Source: Veillonellaceae bacterium UBA5809
GTDB lineage: Bacteria > Bacillota > Negativicutes > Veillonellales > Dialisteraceae
Reading direction: 5' to 3'
Length of the DNA stretch: 15,641 nt
Assembly (NCBI GenBank): GCA_002417965.1
Contig: DIDD01000066.1
Coordinates: 449-16,089 of the forward strand
The translations under genes and the position numbers were made by a program. This document shows positions 6,161 through 13,103 of the stretch, piece after piece; positions within the stretch are counted from its first letter, which is position 1; the number at the start of each line of letters is the position of its first letter. The notes under the pieces are model-generated. The model did no database searches and was not told the origin of the DNA. It saw nothing but the letters and a program-made list of their open reading frames with translations.

Positions 6161-6580
6161 TTATTTCATGGCTGCTTTAACAGCTTCTGTCAAATCTGTG
6201 CCGCCGTACAGCACAACTCCTGAAGAAACTACAAAATCCACCTGTTTGTCCCTGGCCGCTTTCTGGACAGCCTGTCTCAACTTATCCTGCACAGGACGCA
6301 TGAGGCGCTGCTGCGCATCAACCAGCTGGCGGTTCAGTTTCTGCTGCAGAGCAGCTTTATCCTGATCAGACATACTCTTGGATTCTGTATTATATTCCTG
6401 CTGCAGACGGGACTGCTCTGAAGCGAGGCTCTTACTGGCCTGCTGAAAGTCCGGTGAAGACGCAATCACCGCTTCCAGATTAACATATCCGTTCCCTGCA
6501 GCCTCTGCCTCATAGGCTGATCCCGTCAGGCAGGCTGCCCCGATCATGGCTGCGGCTATCATTGTTTTCATTTTCATCAT
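6161..6580 (-). CDS. OmpH/Skp-family periplasmic chaperone-like protein
   Basis: The 139-residue product starts with a signal peptide (MMKMKTMIAAAMIGAACLTG, likely cleavage after AEA near residue 27). It then has the OmpH/Skp opening strand GYVNLEAVIASSPDFQ, a long glutamine- and lysine-rich coiled coil (about 45-105) and a closing strand segment VDFVVSSGVVLYGGTDLTEAVKAAMK. This is the Skp jellyfish arrangement: a small beta body and helical tentacles that hold unfolded outer-membrane proteins in the periplasm. The cysteine at residue 17 lies in IGAAC, a poor lipobox. I chose ATG 6580 because AAAGGGG lies 5 bases before it; ATG 6598 has almost no room for a ribosome site. The usual OmpH context (BamA, LpxD and other envelope genes) is missing. 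The gap of 81 bases after the DUF6765-like gene fits one transcript. Confidence 0.87.
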   Translation of the reverse strand: MMKMKTMIAAAMIGAACLTGSAYEAEAAGNGYVNLEAVIASSPDFQQASKSLASEQSRLQQEYNTESKSMSDQDKAALQQKLNRQLVDAQQRLMRPVQDKLRQAVQKAARDKQVDFVVSSGVVLYGGTDLTEAVKAAMK

Positions 6581-6661
6581 AAATGCCCCTTTCTGCATAA
6601 CACCTCATGATACATTCATGGAGCCGCCGGATTGCAGCCGCCCCCAAATATAAAAAGCCTC

Positions 6662-7642
6662 TTACTCTCCCCATTCAATATCCAAATGTTCCCCGTCCAG
6701 TCTGTTTCTCACCCACTGGTACTGCTGATCTACAGCCTGATAAAACTGACGGCAGAAATCCGGATTATGGAGGATATAATTGGCATCATACACCACATGA
6801 CGGTCTTCTTCGTCAAAATCGGCAAACCCGAACTGATTCGCCTGAATCCGTCTGACCCACTCATCATTCCGTTCATTGAAATCAGTACTGTGAATCTCCC
6901 GGAAAGATTCCATAAGCTGTCCTCTTTGTTTCGCAGAAAGCATTTTTTCTGTTCCCCCTGCCTGAAAAGAAAGAACCTTAAACACCTCTCCGCTGGCTTC
7001 CATAAACTCATCCCAGTTTTTCCGCCCTGCAGGAAATTTTTCTTTGCTTTTCCACTCCAGGAAGGGCATATCCGGCCAGTGGAGCGCACTCATATGCCCT
7101 AATGCACCGGTTCCGCGGGCAAAGAGATTAGTTACAGAATGAACTACATCTTCAACGATTTCATTGACTGTGCTGTTTTTATGAAGCTGCAGCTGAATTC
7201 CTACCGATTCCAGAGCCGTTACCAGATTAATGGAATCTGCCAGTCCTGAAAACTCCTGGTGCGCCCAGGTATCGGCATAGGTATGGACAGTAGTCCCCAG
7301 CTGAAACAACGTGCCGTACTGATCAGTCACCTGCGGAACCGCATGAATCATTTCCTGCGCCACGGCACTGTTTTTCCTGCACACCAGCCGTTCCTCCGCT
7401 GTCTCTCCCGACAGCCCCGGAAGAAAATGAAAAGGAATCCACACATCATTATTGTGATCGGCATTGGTTACATTTTCCCAGGCTGCGTGTCCTGTAGGCC
7501 TCCCCTGGTAAGGTTCCGCCATCTGCAGCGTATTCTCATCCACCAGCTGGGAACTGGCTGCAATCGCTTTTGCACGGCGGCTGTCAAAACCTGACCAACG
7601 GGATAATACATACGTCGTTCCAAAATGGAAGTCGATATCCAA
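6662..7642 (-). CDS. DUF6765-like protein, putative metal-dependent hydrolase
   Basis: The 326-residue soluble protein opens (M)DIDFHFGTTYVLSRWSGF, which I recognise as the pattern of the DUF6765 family, whose function is not established. It has no signal peptide. Candidate metal ligands are D4, H6, H63, H72, the motif H120-x3-D124-x3-H128 (HTYADTWAHQEF), and H183 and H188. The H-x3-D-x3-H helix resembles the metal-binding helix of zinc-dependent phospholipase C and P1 nuclease; that link is my inference. The start is TTG at 7642: AAGGAGG lies 8 bases before it, the family N terminus begins exactly there, and the promoter -10 at 7669-7674 predicts a transcript starting near 7662. An in-frame start at 7663 would lie at or before the transcript start. 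It probably leads an operon with the OmpH-like gene. Confidence 0.82.
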   Translation of the reverse strand: MDIDFHFGTTYVLSRWSGFDSRRAKAIAASSQLVDENTLQMAEPYQGRPTGHAAWENVTNADHNNDVWIPFHFLPGLSGETAEERLVCRKNSAVAQEMIHAVPQVTDQYGTLFQLGTTVHTYADTWAHQEFSGLADSINLVTALESVGIQLQLHKNSTVNEIVEDVVHSVTNLFARGTGALGHMSALHWPDMPFLEWKSKEKFPAGRKNWDEFMEASGEVFKVLSFQAGGTEKMLSAKQRGQLMESFREIHSTDFNERNDEWVRRIQANQFGFADFDEEDRHVVYDANYILHNPDFCRQFYQAVDQQYQWVRNRLDGEHLDIEWGE

Positions 7643-7668
7643 AGTGCACCCCCTCCTTTGCATCTTAA

Positions 7669-7698
7669 ATTATACTCGGTTAATCCGGTTTTTCACAA
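7669..7698 (-). promoter_or_regulatory. Promoter of the DUF6765-OmpH operon
   Basis: On the - strand: -35 TTGTGA (7698-7693), an 18-base spacer, and a perfect -10 TATAAT (7674-7669). Its predicted start near 7662 leaves a leader of about 20 bases and supports the TTG start at 7642. Confidence 0.7.
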
Positions 7699-7881
7699 GA
7701 CCTGCACCCGCAAAAGGAAGCCGGCTGTTCATATTTTTCTGTTTTCCCCATATACGGACAGAAAAATCGTTGTCAAATTAGAAAATCTTTTAAACTTATG
7801 GAAAAACAGGCCTCCGATTGTTTTGGCTGGCATATTCGCCCTTTCCGTCTGCCGCCGTTTGTCATTTTAAGAAACTGCTGC

Positions 7882-7909
7882 TTCAAGGAAGATTCCTTTC
7901 TTCCTTGAA
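7882..7909. repeat. 10-bp perfect inverted repeat in the DUF6765-mntH intergenic region
   Basis: TTCAAGGAAG (7882-7891) and its exact complement (7900-7909) enclose an 8-base loop. No T-run follows on either strand, so it is not an intrinsic terminator. It lies in the 435-base gap between the divergent DUF6765 and mntH genes, about 200 bases from either promoter core. Role unknown. Confidence 0.5.
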
Positions 7910-7933
7910 TACTCCTGCTTATGTTATTCTGCA

Positions 7934-7983
7934 GCACTTTTTTATAATTATCATTTTATCACTCAGTTTTATAAAAAAAGTGC
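7934..7983. repeat. A/T-rich inverted repeat just upstream of the mntH -35 box
   Basis: The arms (7934-7946, GCACTTTTTTATA, and 7970-7983) pair over 13 bp with one bulged A. The 23-base loop holds two tandem Fur-like half-sites (ATTATCA at 7947-7953 and TTATCA at 7956-7961). The right arm ends two bases before the -35 box, so its A7 tract could act as an UP element and the loop as a second repressor contact. Confidence 0.45.
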
Positions 7984-7984
7984 C

Positions 7985-8016
7985 TTGCATTCTAAATCGA
8001 AAAGAGATACGATAAT
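7985..8016 (+). promoter_or_regulatory. mntH promoter
   Basis: -35 TTGCAT (7985-7990), a 17-base spacer and -10 TACGAT (8008-8013). A slightly better -10 hexamer, GATAAT, overlaps at 8011-8016 but with a 20-base spacer. The predicted start is near 8020, right next to the Fur box at 8025-8039. The boxes are imperfect, so the exact start is uncertain. Confidence 0.5.
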
Positions 8017-8024
8017 TCCATAAG

Positions 8025-8039
8025 TGATAATTATTATCA
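8025..8039. promoter_or_regulatory. Fur box (perfect 7-1-7 operator) upstream of mntH
   Basis: TGATAATTATTATCA is a perfect palindrome around one central base and equals the 7-1-7 consensus known for Bacillus subtilis Fur (TGATAAT-N-ATTATCA). It lies at the predicted transcription start of mntH, where a bound repressor would block transcription. A further GATAAT half-site lies at 8011-8016. The match is to Fur rather than to PerR, Zur or MntR consensus sequences. Confidence 0.85.
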
Positions 8040-8077
8040 TTTACGCCAAACAAACTTTTCGTGAAGGGACATGATTT

Positions 8078-9424
8078 ATGGAACAAATTATCAAACGGCC
8101 AAACGGCCCCAGTCTGGAAGAAATCAATAACACGGTAAAGATTCCTTCCACCAATCATTTCTTAAAAAACCTCTGGGCTTTTTCAGGTCCCGGTGCATTG
8201 GTCGCCGTAGGTTATATGGACCCCGGCAACTGGATCACCTCCATCGGCGGCGGTGCACAGTTCGGTTATCTTCTTCTCTCAGTCATTGCCATCTCCAGCG
8301 CCATTGCCATGCTGCTGCAGTACATGTCCGCCAAGCTGGGGATTGTCACGCAGATGGATCTGGCCCAGGCCACGCGGGCCCATACAGGACGGAAAACCGG
8401 ATTTATTCTTTGGATCATTACCGAGCTGGCTATTATGGCCACTGATATCGCAGAAGTCATCGGCGGGGCCATTGCCCTGCAGCTGCTCTTTGCCATTCCC
8501 CTTTCTCTGGGTGTCATGATCACCGTGTTTGATGTACTCCTGCTGCTTCTCTTAACCCGTTTCGGCTTCCGGCGCATTGAAGCCCTTGTAGCCTGCCTCA
8601 TTACTGTCATTATGGCTGTTTTCCTTTATGAAGTGATGCTGGCTGATCCGCAGATAGGCCCCCTGCTGAACGGTTTTATTCCCAAACCGGAAATTCTCCA
8701 TCATGACCAGCTGGTGATGGCACTGGGCATTATAGGCGCCACAGTCATGCCTCACAATCTATATCTTCATTCCTCCATTGCACAGACAAGGAAATATGAC
8801 CGTACCGATGAGGCCTCTCTTGCCAAAACTGTACGGTTTGCCGCCTGGGATTCCAATATTCAGCTCTCAGTGGCTTTTATTGTGAACTGCCTGCTTCTCA
8901 TTTTGGGCAGCGCCCTCTTTTTTGGAACATCCAGTGATCTGGGTACTTTCTCCGCTCTCTTCAATGCCCTGCAGGATCCGTCAATCGCAGGACCCGCTGC
9001 CAGCCCGCTTCTGGGTATTCTCTTCGCGGTCGCCCTCCTGGCTTCCGGACAAAACTCCACAATTACAGGAACGTTGACCGGCCAGATTGTCATGGAAGGG
9101 TTTATTCATATGAAGATTCCCCTGTGGCTGCGCCGTCTGGTAACCCGGCTGATTTCCGTCATCCCCGTCATGTTCTGTACTTTATGGTACGGCGGCAATG
9201 AAACGGCCCTGGACAATCTGCTGATCTATTCACAGGTCTTTCTCTGTGTCGCACTCCCTATTTCCATGATCCCCCTTGTATACTTTACCGGTTCTGCAAA
9301 AATCATGGGGCAACGCTTCAAAAACCGTACATGGATAACCTGTACTGGCTGGATATGCGCTGTCGTCCTGACTGTTCTGAATATGCAGCTGGTAGGATCT
9401 ATTGTTTCAGACATAATGGGCTAA
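8078..9424 (+). CDS. mntH: Nramp-family divalent metal (Mn2+/Fe2+) proton symporter
   Basis: The 448-residue inner-membrane protein has 11 hydrophobic segments. It has the two unwound metal-site helices of the Nramp fold: DPGN at 48-51 in helix 1, and ATVMPHNLYLHSS (221-233) in helix 6 with M224 and H226. TELAIMATDIAEVIGGA (115-131) in helix 3 and the conserved ASGQNSTITGT stretch between helices 8 and 9 are also present. It imports Mn2+ or Fe2+ driven by protons. The methionine of the metal site is present, as in transition-metal Nramps, so it is not a magnesium or aluminium variant. The start is set by AAGGGA with an 8-base spacer. The consensus Fur box at the promoter suggests that iron supply controls it, which favours a role in iron uptake. 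Confidence 0.95.
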   Translation: MEQIIKRPNGPSLEEINNTVKIPSTNHFLKNLWAFSGPGALVAVGYMDPGNWITSIGGGAQFGYLLLSVIAISSAIAMLLQYMSAKLGIVTQMDLAQATRAHTGRKTGFILWIITELAIMATDIAEVIGGAIALQLLFAIPLSLGVMITVFDVLLLLLLTRFGFRRIEALVACLITVIMAVFLYEVMLADPQIGPLLNGFIPKPEILHHDQLVMALGIIGATVMPHNLYLHSSIAQTRKYDRTDEASLAKTVRFAAWDSNIQLSVAFIVNCLLLILGSALFFGTSSDLGTFSALFNALQDPSIAGPAASPLLGILFAVALLASGQNSTITGTLTGQIVMEGFIHMKIPLWLRRLVTRLISVIPVMFCTLWYGGNETALDNLLIYSQVFLCVALPISMIPLVYFTGSAKIMGQRFKNRTWITCTGWICAVVLTVLNMQLVGSIVSDIMG

Positions 9425-9452
9425 GACTTTCCCCCCAAAAAAGATAAGAAAC

Positions 9453-9497
9453 ATAAAACATCCCCCCAAGTATAATCCTACCTGGGGGATGTTTTAT
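9453..9497. terminator. Bidirectional terminator between mntH and the NimA-like gene
   Basis: A 14-bp perfect stem (ATAAAACATCCCCC at 9453-9466 with 9484-9497) and a 17-base loop. The stem base ends TTTTAT on the right and ATAAAA on the left, so it works for mntH and for the convergent gene ending at 9520. Confidence 0.85.
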
Positions 9498-9519
9498 TGT
9501 AATATACATCTATTCGCTC

Positions 9520-9990
9520 TTACCGTCCTCTTTTCCCTGTCATATGGCGTATATCAACCGCCCATACGGAAGTATGCTCTCCGGCCTGTTTTATATAAGC
9601 CATTCCTTCCTGTTGATAAGGCGCTGAATATTTACTAAGAAGCGCCTGCAGCGCTTCCTGTTTTTCCGAAGTGCCATCCAGACATCGGGCTTCTCCAAAA
9701 ATCACGGCGCTGTCATATTCTGTATCGAATTTTTCAGGAAGAATGCGGTACCATGATACTGCTGAAAAAGATACAGAGGGATGATGCCTCATGCAGTCCA
9801 GCTTCCTGCCTTCCCGTGCCGAATGAAAATAAATCCGGCGGTTTTCATAAACAAAATGGAGAGGAACGGAATAAGCATATCCGCCCTCATCCACGCATGC
9901 CAGTGTGCCGAAAGGCGCCTTTCTCAGCACCTCTTCTGTATCCTCCGTACTCATTAATTTTTCTGATCTCCGCATTTTTTTATATTCCAT
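9520..9990 (-). CDS. Pyridoxamine 5'-phosphate oxidase-like flavoprotein (NimA-related)
   Basis: The 156-residue protein has the split-barrel FMN-binding fold of the NimA-like part of the PNPOx superfamily. Landmarks are MRRSEKLMS at the N terminus, APFGTLACVDEGGYAYSVPL (25-44), the block IYFHSAREGRKLDCMRHHP (53-71), and the YDSAVIFGEARCLD strand pair. Relatives include the 5-nitroimidazole reductase Nim proteins of anaerobes, but many homologues have no known role, so a resistance function should not be assumed. It is about the usual length (150-165). The start ATG has AAGGAA about 10 bases upstream. It is a single-gene unit with a moderate promoter at 10058-10087 and its terminator shared with mntH. 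Confidence 0.87.
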   Translation of the reverse strand: MEYKKMRRSEKLMSTEDTEEVLRKAPFGTLACVDEGGYAYSVPLHFVYENRRIYFHSAREGRKLDCMRHHPSVSFSAVSWYRILPEKFDTEYDSAVIFGEARCLDGTSEKQEALQALLSKYSAPYQQEGMAYIKQAGEHTSVWAVDIRHMTGKRGR

Positions 9991-10057
9991 AATATTTATT
10001 TCCTTTTTCGCTCCGGTTTTATTCCGTTAACTCTCTGAATTCCCTTCAATTTCACCC

Positions 10058-10087
10058 ACTATATCATGCGTGCTTGCAGTACCGCAA
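10058..10087 (-). promoter_or_regulatory. Possible promoter of the NimA-like gene
   Basis: On the - strand: -35 TTGCGG (10087-10082), an 18-base spacer, -10 TATAGT (10063-10058). It leaves a leader of about 60 bases. The match is moderate. This promoter and the SAM riboswitch unit explain most of the 377-base gap between the two divergent genes. Confidence 0.45.
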
Positions 10088-10119
10088 TATCCTCTTGTGC
10101 CCCAAAAATTAAAATCACC

Positions 10120-10148
10120 TTGACAGAAAGACGATGCCGCGCTATCAT
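10120..10148 (+). promoter_or_regulatory. Promoter of the SAM riboswitch-MetE-like unit
   Basis: -35 TTGACA (10120-10125, perfect), a 17-base spacer, -10 TATCAT (10143-10148, five of six). The predicted start near 10155 is a few bases before the riboswitch P1 stem. Confidence 0.85.
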
Positions 10149-10160
10149 AAACACAACTTC

Positions 10161-10316
10161 ATAAGATTCATCCAGAGCAGCTGAGGGACTGGCCCCATGA
10201 AGCTGCGGCAACCATTCCTTGAACAAGGTGCCAATTCCAGCGTCCGCTTATAAGGACGGCAGATGAAATTTGATTAGATTGATTCAAACGGCTGTCTGCA
10301 GAGACAGCCGTTTTTT
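10161..10316 (+). promoter_or_regulatory. SAM-I riboswitch (S-box) with terminator expression platform
   Basis: All S-box landmarks are in order: CCAGAG (10172-10177), the GAGGGACTGGCCC kink-turn region (from 10183) running into ATGAAG, GGCAACC (10207-10213), GGTGCCAATTCC (10227-10238), a P4 hairpin (CGTCC/GGACG at 10241-10258) and GATGAA (10262-10267) closing P1 with TTCATC (10167-10172). A perfect 12-bp terminator (10286-10297 with 10302-10313) and a T6 run (10311-10316) follow. When S-adenosylmethionine is plentiful it binds the aptamer, the terminator forms and the MetE-like gene is turned off. Confidence 0.97.
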
Positions 10317-10367
10317 GTATCCGGCGCAGGAATCTGCTGCCTTTTATGTATAAAGGAGATGTCCCTT

Positions 10368-11495
10368 ATGTCACAATTTACCCAAAGAACCCATGCCCCG
10401 TTCCGCTATGATATTGTAGGAAGCTTTCTGCGGCCTGCCGCACTGAAACAGGCCCGTGCAGACTTTGCCGCCCATACTCTGAGTGCCGATAACCTGCGTG
10501 AAACGGAAAATGAATGTATACGCCGTCTGGTGGATCAGGAAATTGCTGCCGGTCTGCAGTCTGTGACCGACGGAGAATTCCGCCGCAGCTACTGGCATTT
10601 GGATTTCATGTGGGGGTTTGATGGCATAGAACACAATGTCATGGAGCAGGGTTATCTCTTTCATGGGGAAGAAACACGGCGCGACTCCGCCCGTGCGGTC
10701 GGAAAAATTCATTTCACCGGGCATCCTTTTCTGGAACATTACCGGTTTTTAAAAAAAATCACAGGAAACCGGGCGCTCACCCGCCAGACAATTCCGGGCC
10801 CGGCCCAGTTCTTCTCCGAGCTGGTGCGGGGTAAAAATGCAGCTTCTCTTGATCAGATTTATCCTGACCGTGAAGACGCCTGCCATGATCTCATAAAAGC
10901 CTATCATGATTTCATTCTCGCACTTTATGAAGAAGGCTGCCGGAATCTGCAGCTTGATGACTGCACCTGGGGAATGCTCTGTGACACTTCCTACTGGAAA
11001 AACCAGGCCGGCGGCGAGGCGGATGTAAAGTCACTTCAGAAACTCTATCTCCGTCTGAATAACAGCGCCATTGCAGAACTGCCGGCCGATCTGGTCATCA
11101 ATACCCATGTGTGCCGGGGAAATTACCATTCCACATGGGCAACCAGCGGCGGGTATGCTCCGGTAGCTGAAATCCTTTTCGGTCAGGAAAATGTCAATGC
11201 CTACTATCTGGAATTTGACGATGACCGTTCCGGCGACTTTGTCCCCCTGCAATACGTATCCCCCGGCAAGATCGTTGTACTGGGACTGGTCACCTCCAAA
11301 CAGCCCCGTCTGGAAAACAAAGCTGCCATTAAAACCCGCATTCAGGAGGCCTCCCGTTATATTCCCCTGGACAGACTCTGCCTGAGCACACAATGCGGAT
11401 TTTCCTCCACAGAAGAAGGCAATATTCTGACAGAAGCTGACCAGTGGAAAAAAATTGCTCTTGTAAAAGAAATTGCTGATGAAGTATGGGGCTGA
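10368..11495 (+). CDS. yxjG: MetE-like cobalamin-independent methionine synthase (YxjG/YxjH family)
   Basis: The 375-residue cytoplasmic protein is the short form of MetE, equal to the C-terminal catalytic barrel. It opens with FRYDIVGSFLRP and has SVTDGEFRRSYWHLDFMW, LQLDDCTWGMLCD, a zinc site H-x-C in INTHVCRGNYHSTW, LEFDDDRSGDF and the final zinc cysteine in LSTQCGFSSTEEGN. It transfers a methyl group to homocysteine to give methionine; the short YxjG type may use a methyl donor other than polyglutamyl methyl-folate. B. subtilis yxjG and yxjH are S-box controlled too, which agrees with the riboswitch here. I place the start at ATG 10368: AGGAG (10354-10358) is 9 bases before it but touches the in-frame ATG at 10359, which could not use it. 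Confidence 0.93.
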   Translation: MSQFTQRTHAPFRYDIVGSFLRPAALKQARADFAAHTLSADNLRETENECIRRLVDQEIAAGLQSVTDGEFRRSYWHLDFMWGFDGIEHNVMEQGYLFHGEETRRDSARAVGKIHFTGHPFLEHYRFLKKITGNRALTRQTIPGPAQFFSELVRGKNAASLDQIYPDREDACHDLIKAYHDFILALYEEGCRNLQLDDCTWGMLCDTSYWKNQAGGEADVKSLQKLYLRLNNSAIAELPADLVINTHVCRGNYHSTWATSGGYAPVAEILFGQENVNAYYLEFDDDRSGDFVPLQYVSPGKIVVLGLVTSKQPRLENKAAIKTRIQEASRYIPLDRLCLSTQCGFSSTEEGNILTEADQWKKIALVKEIADEVWG

Positions 11496-11513
11496 TTCCC
11501 CGGTATATCCTTC

Positions 11514-11556
11514 CATCATAAAAGCAGGCCCTCCCCAAAGGCCTGCTTTTATGATG
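11514..11556. terminator. Bidirectional terminator between MetE-like and DHA2 exporter genes
   Basis: A perfect 17-bp inverted repeat (11514-11530 with 11540-11556) and a 9-base loop. The stem includes TTTTATG/CATAAAA runs, so both convergent genes can be ended by it. Confidence 0.85.
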
Positions 11557-11600
11557 CCGCAAAAATAATCACACCGTCCCGGCACTTCCCCCCTGTGGAT

Positions 11601-13022
11601 TTATCTCTTTGATGATTTAATAAATAATGAAAGCACCAGGGCCGCTGCAGAAACCAAAGTCAAAAAAGAAAAAGCCTGCTGTGTACCAACCGCCACAGAC
11701 GCAGCCTGTATATCTGCACCTGCCTCATGAACTGCCAGATAGGCCTGCTGCCCCACTGAGAGAAAGCACATGCCCAGCGCTGTACCCACAGCACCCGCAA
11801 CCTGCTGCAGCGTCGTCATAATGGCCGTCCCGTCAGGATAAAGAATATGGGGAAGCTGGTTCAGTGCATTGGTCTGAGCCGCCGTCATCACCATAGCGGT
11901 TCCCATCATTAGAAAAGAATGCATGGCAATTACAAAAACCGGTGATGTGTCAGCCGTCATACGAGAAAGAAGGAAAACAACCGCTGTCATCAGCAATGCT
12001 CCTGAAATCACAGGACCCCGGGGACCTATCCAGTCAAACAGACGCCCTGTAACCTGTGACATAATTCCGTTGATAATCCCGCCCGGCATCATGATCAGAC
12101 CTGCCAGAATCATAGAGATCCCCAGTCCCTCCTGCAGATAAATGGGCAGCAGAATGACAGATGCCAGAATCACCATCATACAGAGAATCACAAGCAAAAT
12201 TCCCAATGTAAACAGAGGGTAACGGAATACCCGTAAATTAAGCACCGGTTGTTTCAGCGCCATCTGCCGGAGTGAAAAAATGCATAAGGCGGCACTTCCT
12301 GCAATCAGAGGAATCATAACGGGAGCACTCGTCCAGTCAAGAACCTCCCCTGCCTGACTGAAACCAAAAACAATACCTCCAAATCCAATAGTTGAGAGGA
12401 CAACAGAAAGAACATCAATTTTCGGTTTTGTAATGACTGAGACATTTCTCATATATCGGAGTCCGCAAAGCAGTGACAAAATCAAAAACGGCTCTGAAAT
12501 CCAAAAGATCCAGTGCCAGCTCATACTCTCTGTAATGAAACCGGCCAGTGTGGGTCCTACTGCCGGTGCTGACATAATGACGAATCCCACAATTCCCATG
12601 GCGGTTCCTCTTTTTTCCTGCGGGAAGATAAGGAGCACCGTATTAAACATAAGCGGAAGCAGAAGGGCGCTGCCTATTGCCTGACCGACCCGGGCCGCCA
12701 GCAGAACCTCAAAACTGGGTGCCGTCGCCGCCGCGGCAAAGCCCGCAACAGAAAACAAGAGCGATGTCACAAACAACTGCCGTGTGGTAAACCGCTTCAT
12801 AAAAAAACCTGACACCGGCACCAGAATGCCAAAAGTCAGCAAATAAATAGTCGTCAGCCACTGTACTGTTGACGGGGTTATATGAAAAATTTCCATCAGA
12901 TCACTCAATGCGATATTCAATGCCGTTTCACTGAACATACCGATAAACCCGCTGATTAAAAATGAAATCATAATCGGCCATATCTGAACCTTTTCAGAGG
13001 AAACCGATACTTCGTTAGACAT
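11601..13022 (-). CDS. DHA2-family MFS multidrug exporter (LmrB-like)
   Basis: The 473-residue protein has the length and 14 hydrophobic segments of the DHA2 (EmrB/QacA) drug:proton antiporters. Seen are the helix 1 stretch SETALNIALSDLM, a VQWLTTIYLLTFGILVPVSG helix 2 leading into a motif A relative (GFFMKRFTTRQLF), and antiporter motif C in helix 5 (SAPAVGPTLAGF). The closest named type is B. subtilis LmrB (lincomycin and puromycin export), judged also from the neighbouring LmrA-like regulator; the true substrates are unknown. The start is ATG 13022 because GAGGAG lies 8 bases before it; the in-frame GTG at 13028 is too close. The gene follows the regulator by 81 bases and has an operator over its own -10 region. 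Confidence 0.92.
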   Translation of the reverse strand: MSNEVSVSSEKVQIWPIMISFLISGFIGMFSETALNIALSDLMEIFHITPSTVQWLTTIYLLTFGILVPVSGFFMKRFTTRQLFVTSLLFSVAGFAAAATAPSFEVLLAARVGQAIGSALLLPLMFNTVLLIFPQEKRGTAMGIVGFVIMSAPAVGPTLAGFITESMSWHWIFWISEPFLILSLLCGLRYMRNVSVITKPKIDVLSVVLSTIGFGGIVFGFSQAGEVLDWTSAPVMIPLIAGSAALCIFSLRQMALKQPVLNLRVFRYPLFTLGILLVILCMMVILASVILLPIYLQEGLGISMILAGLIMMPGGIINGIMSQVTGRLFDWIGPRGPVISGALLMTAVVFLLSRMTADTSPVFVIAMHSFLMMGTAMVMTAAQTNALNQLPHILYPDGTAIMTTLQQVAGAVGTALGMCFLSVGQQAYLAVHEAGADIQAASVAVGTQQAFSFLTLVSAAALVLSLFIKSSKR

Positions 13023-13061
13023 AATCACAACTCCTCACATAAATCACGGCAAATAAAATAA

Positions 13062-13081
13062 ATAGACCGGTCTGTATAATA
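13062..13081 (-). promoter_or_regulatory. TetR operator and -10 region upstream of the DHA2 exporter
   Basis: AGACCGGTCT (13064-13073) is a perfect 10-bp palindrome, with TA/TG flanks resembling the site in front of the regulator gene. On the - strand a TATTAT -10 box (13081-13076) directly precedes it, so a bound repressor would cover the promoter. No good -35 box is seen at the right distance, so the gene may also be read from the regulator promoter. Confidence 0.7.
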
Positions 13082-13103
13082 TATGGATAAAAAGAAAAGC
13101 AGG

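Noticed and set aside
9520..9990. Calling the NimA-like gene a nitroimidazole-resistance gene
   Set aside because: The family is broad and most members have no proven reductase activity; sequence alone does not support the resistance claim.
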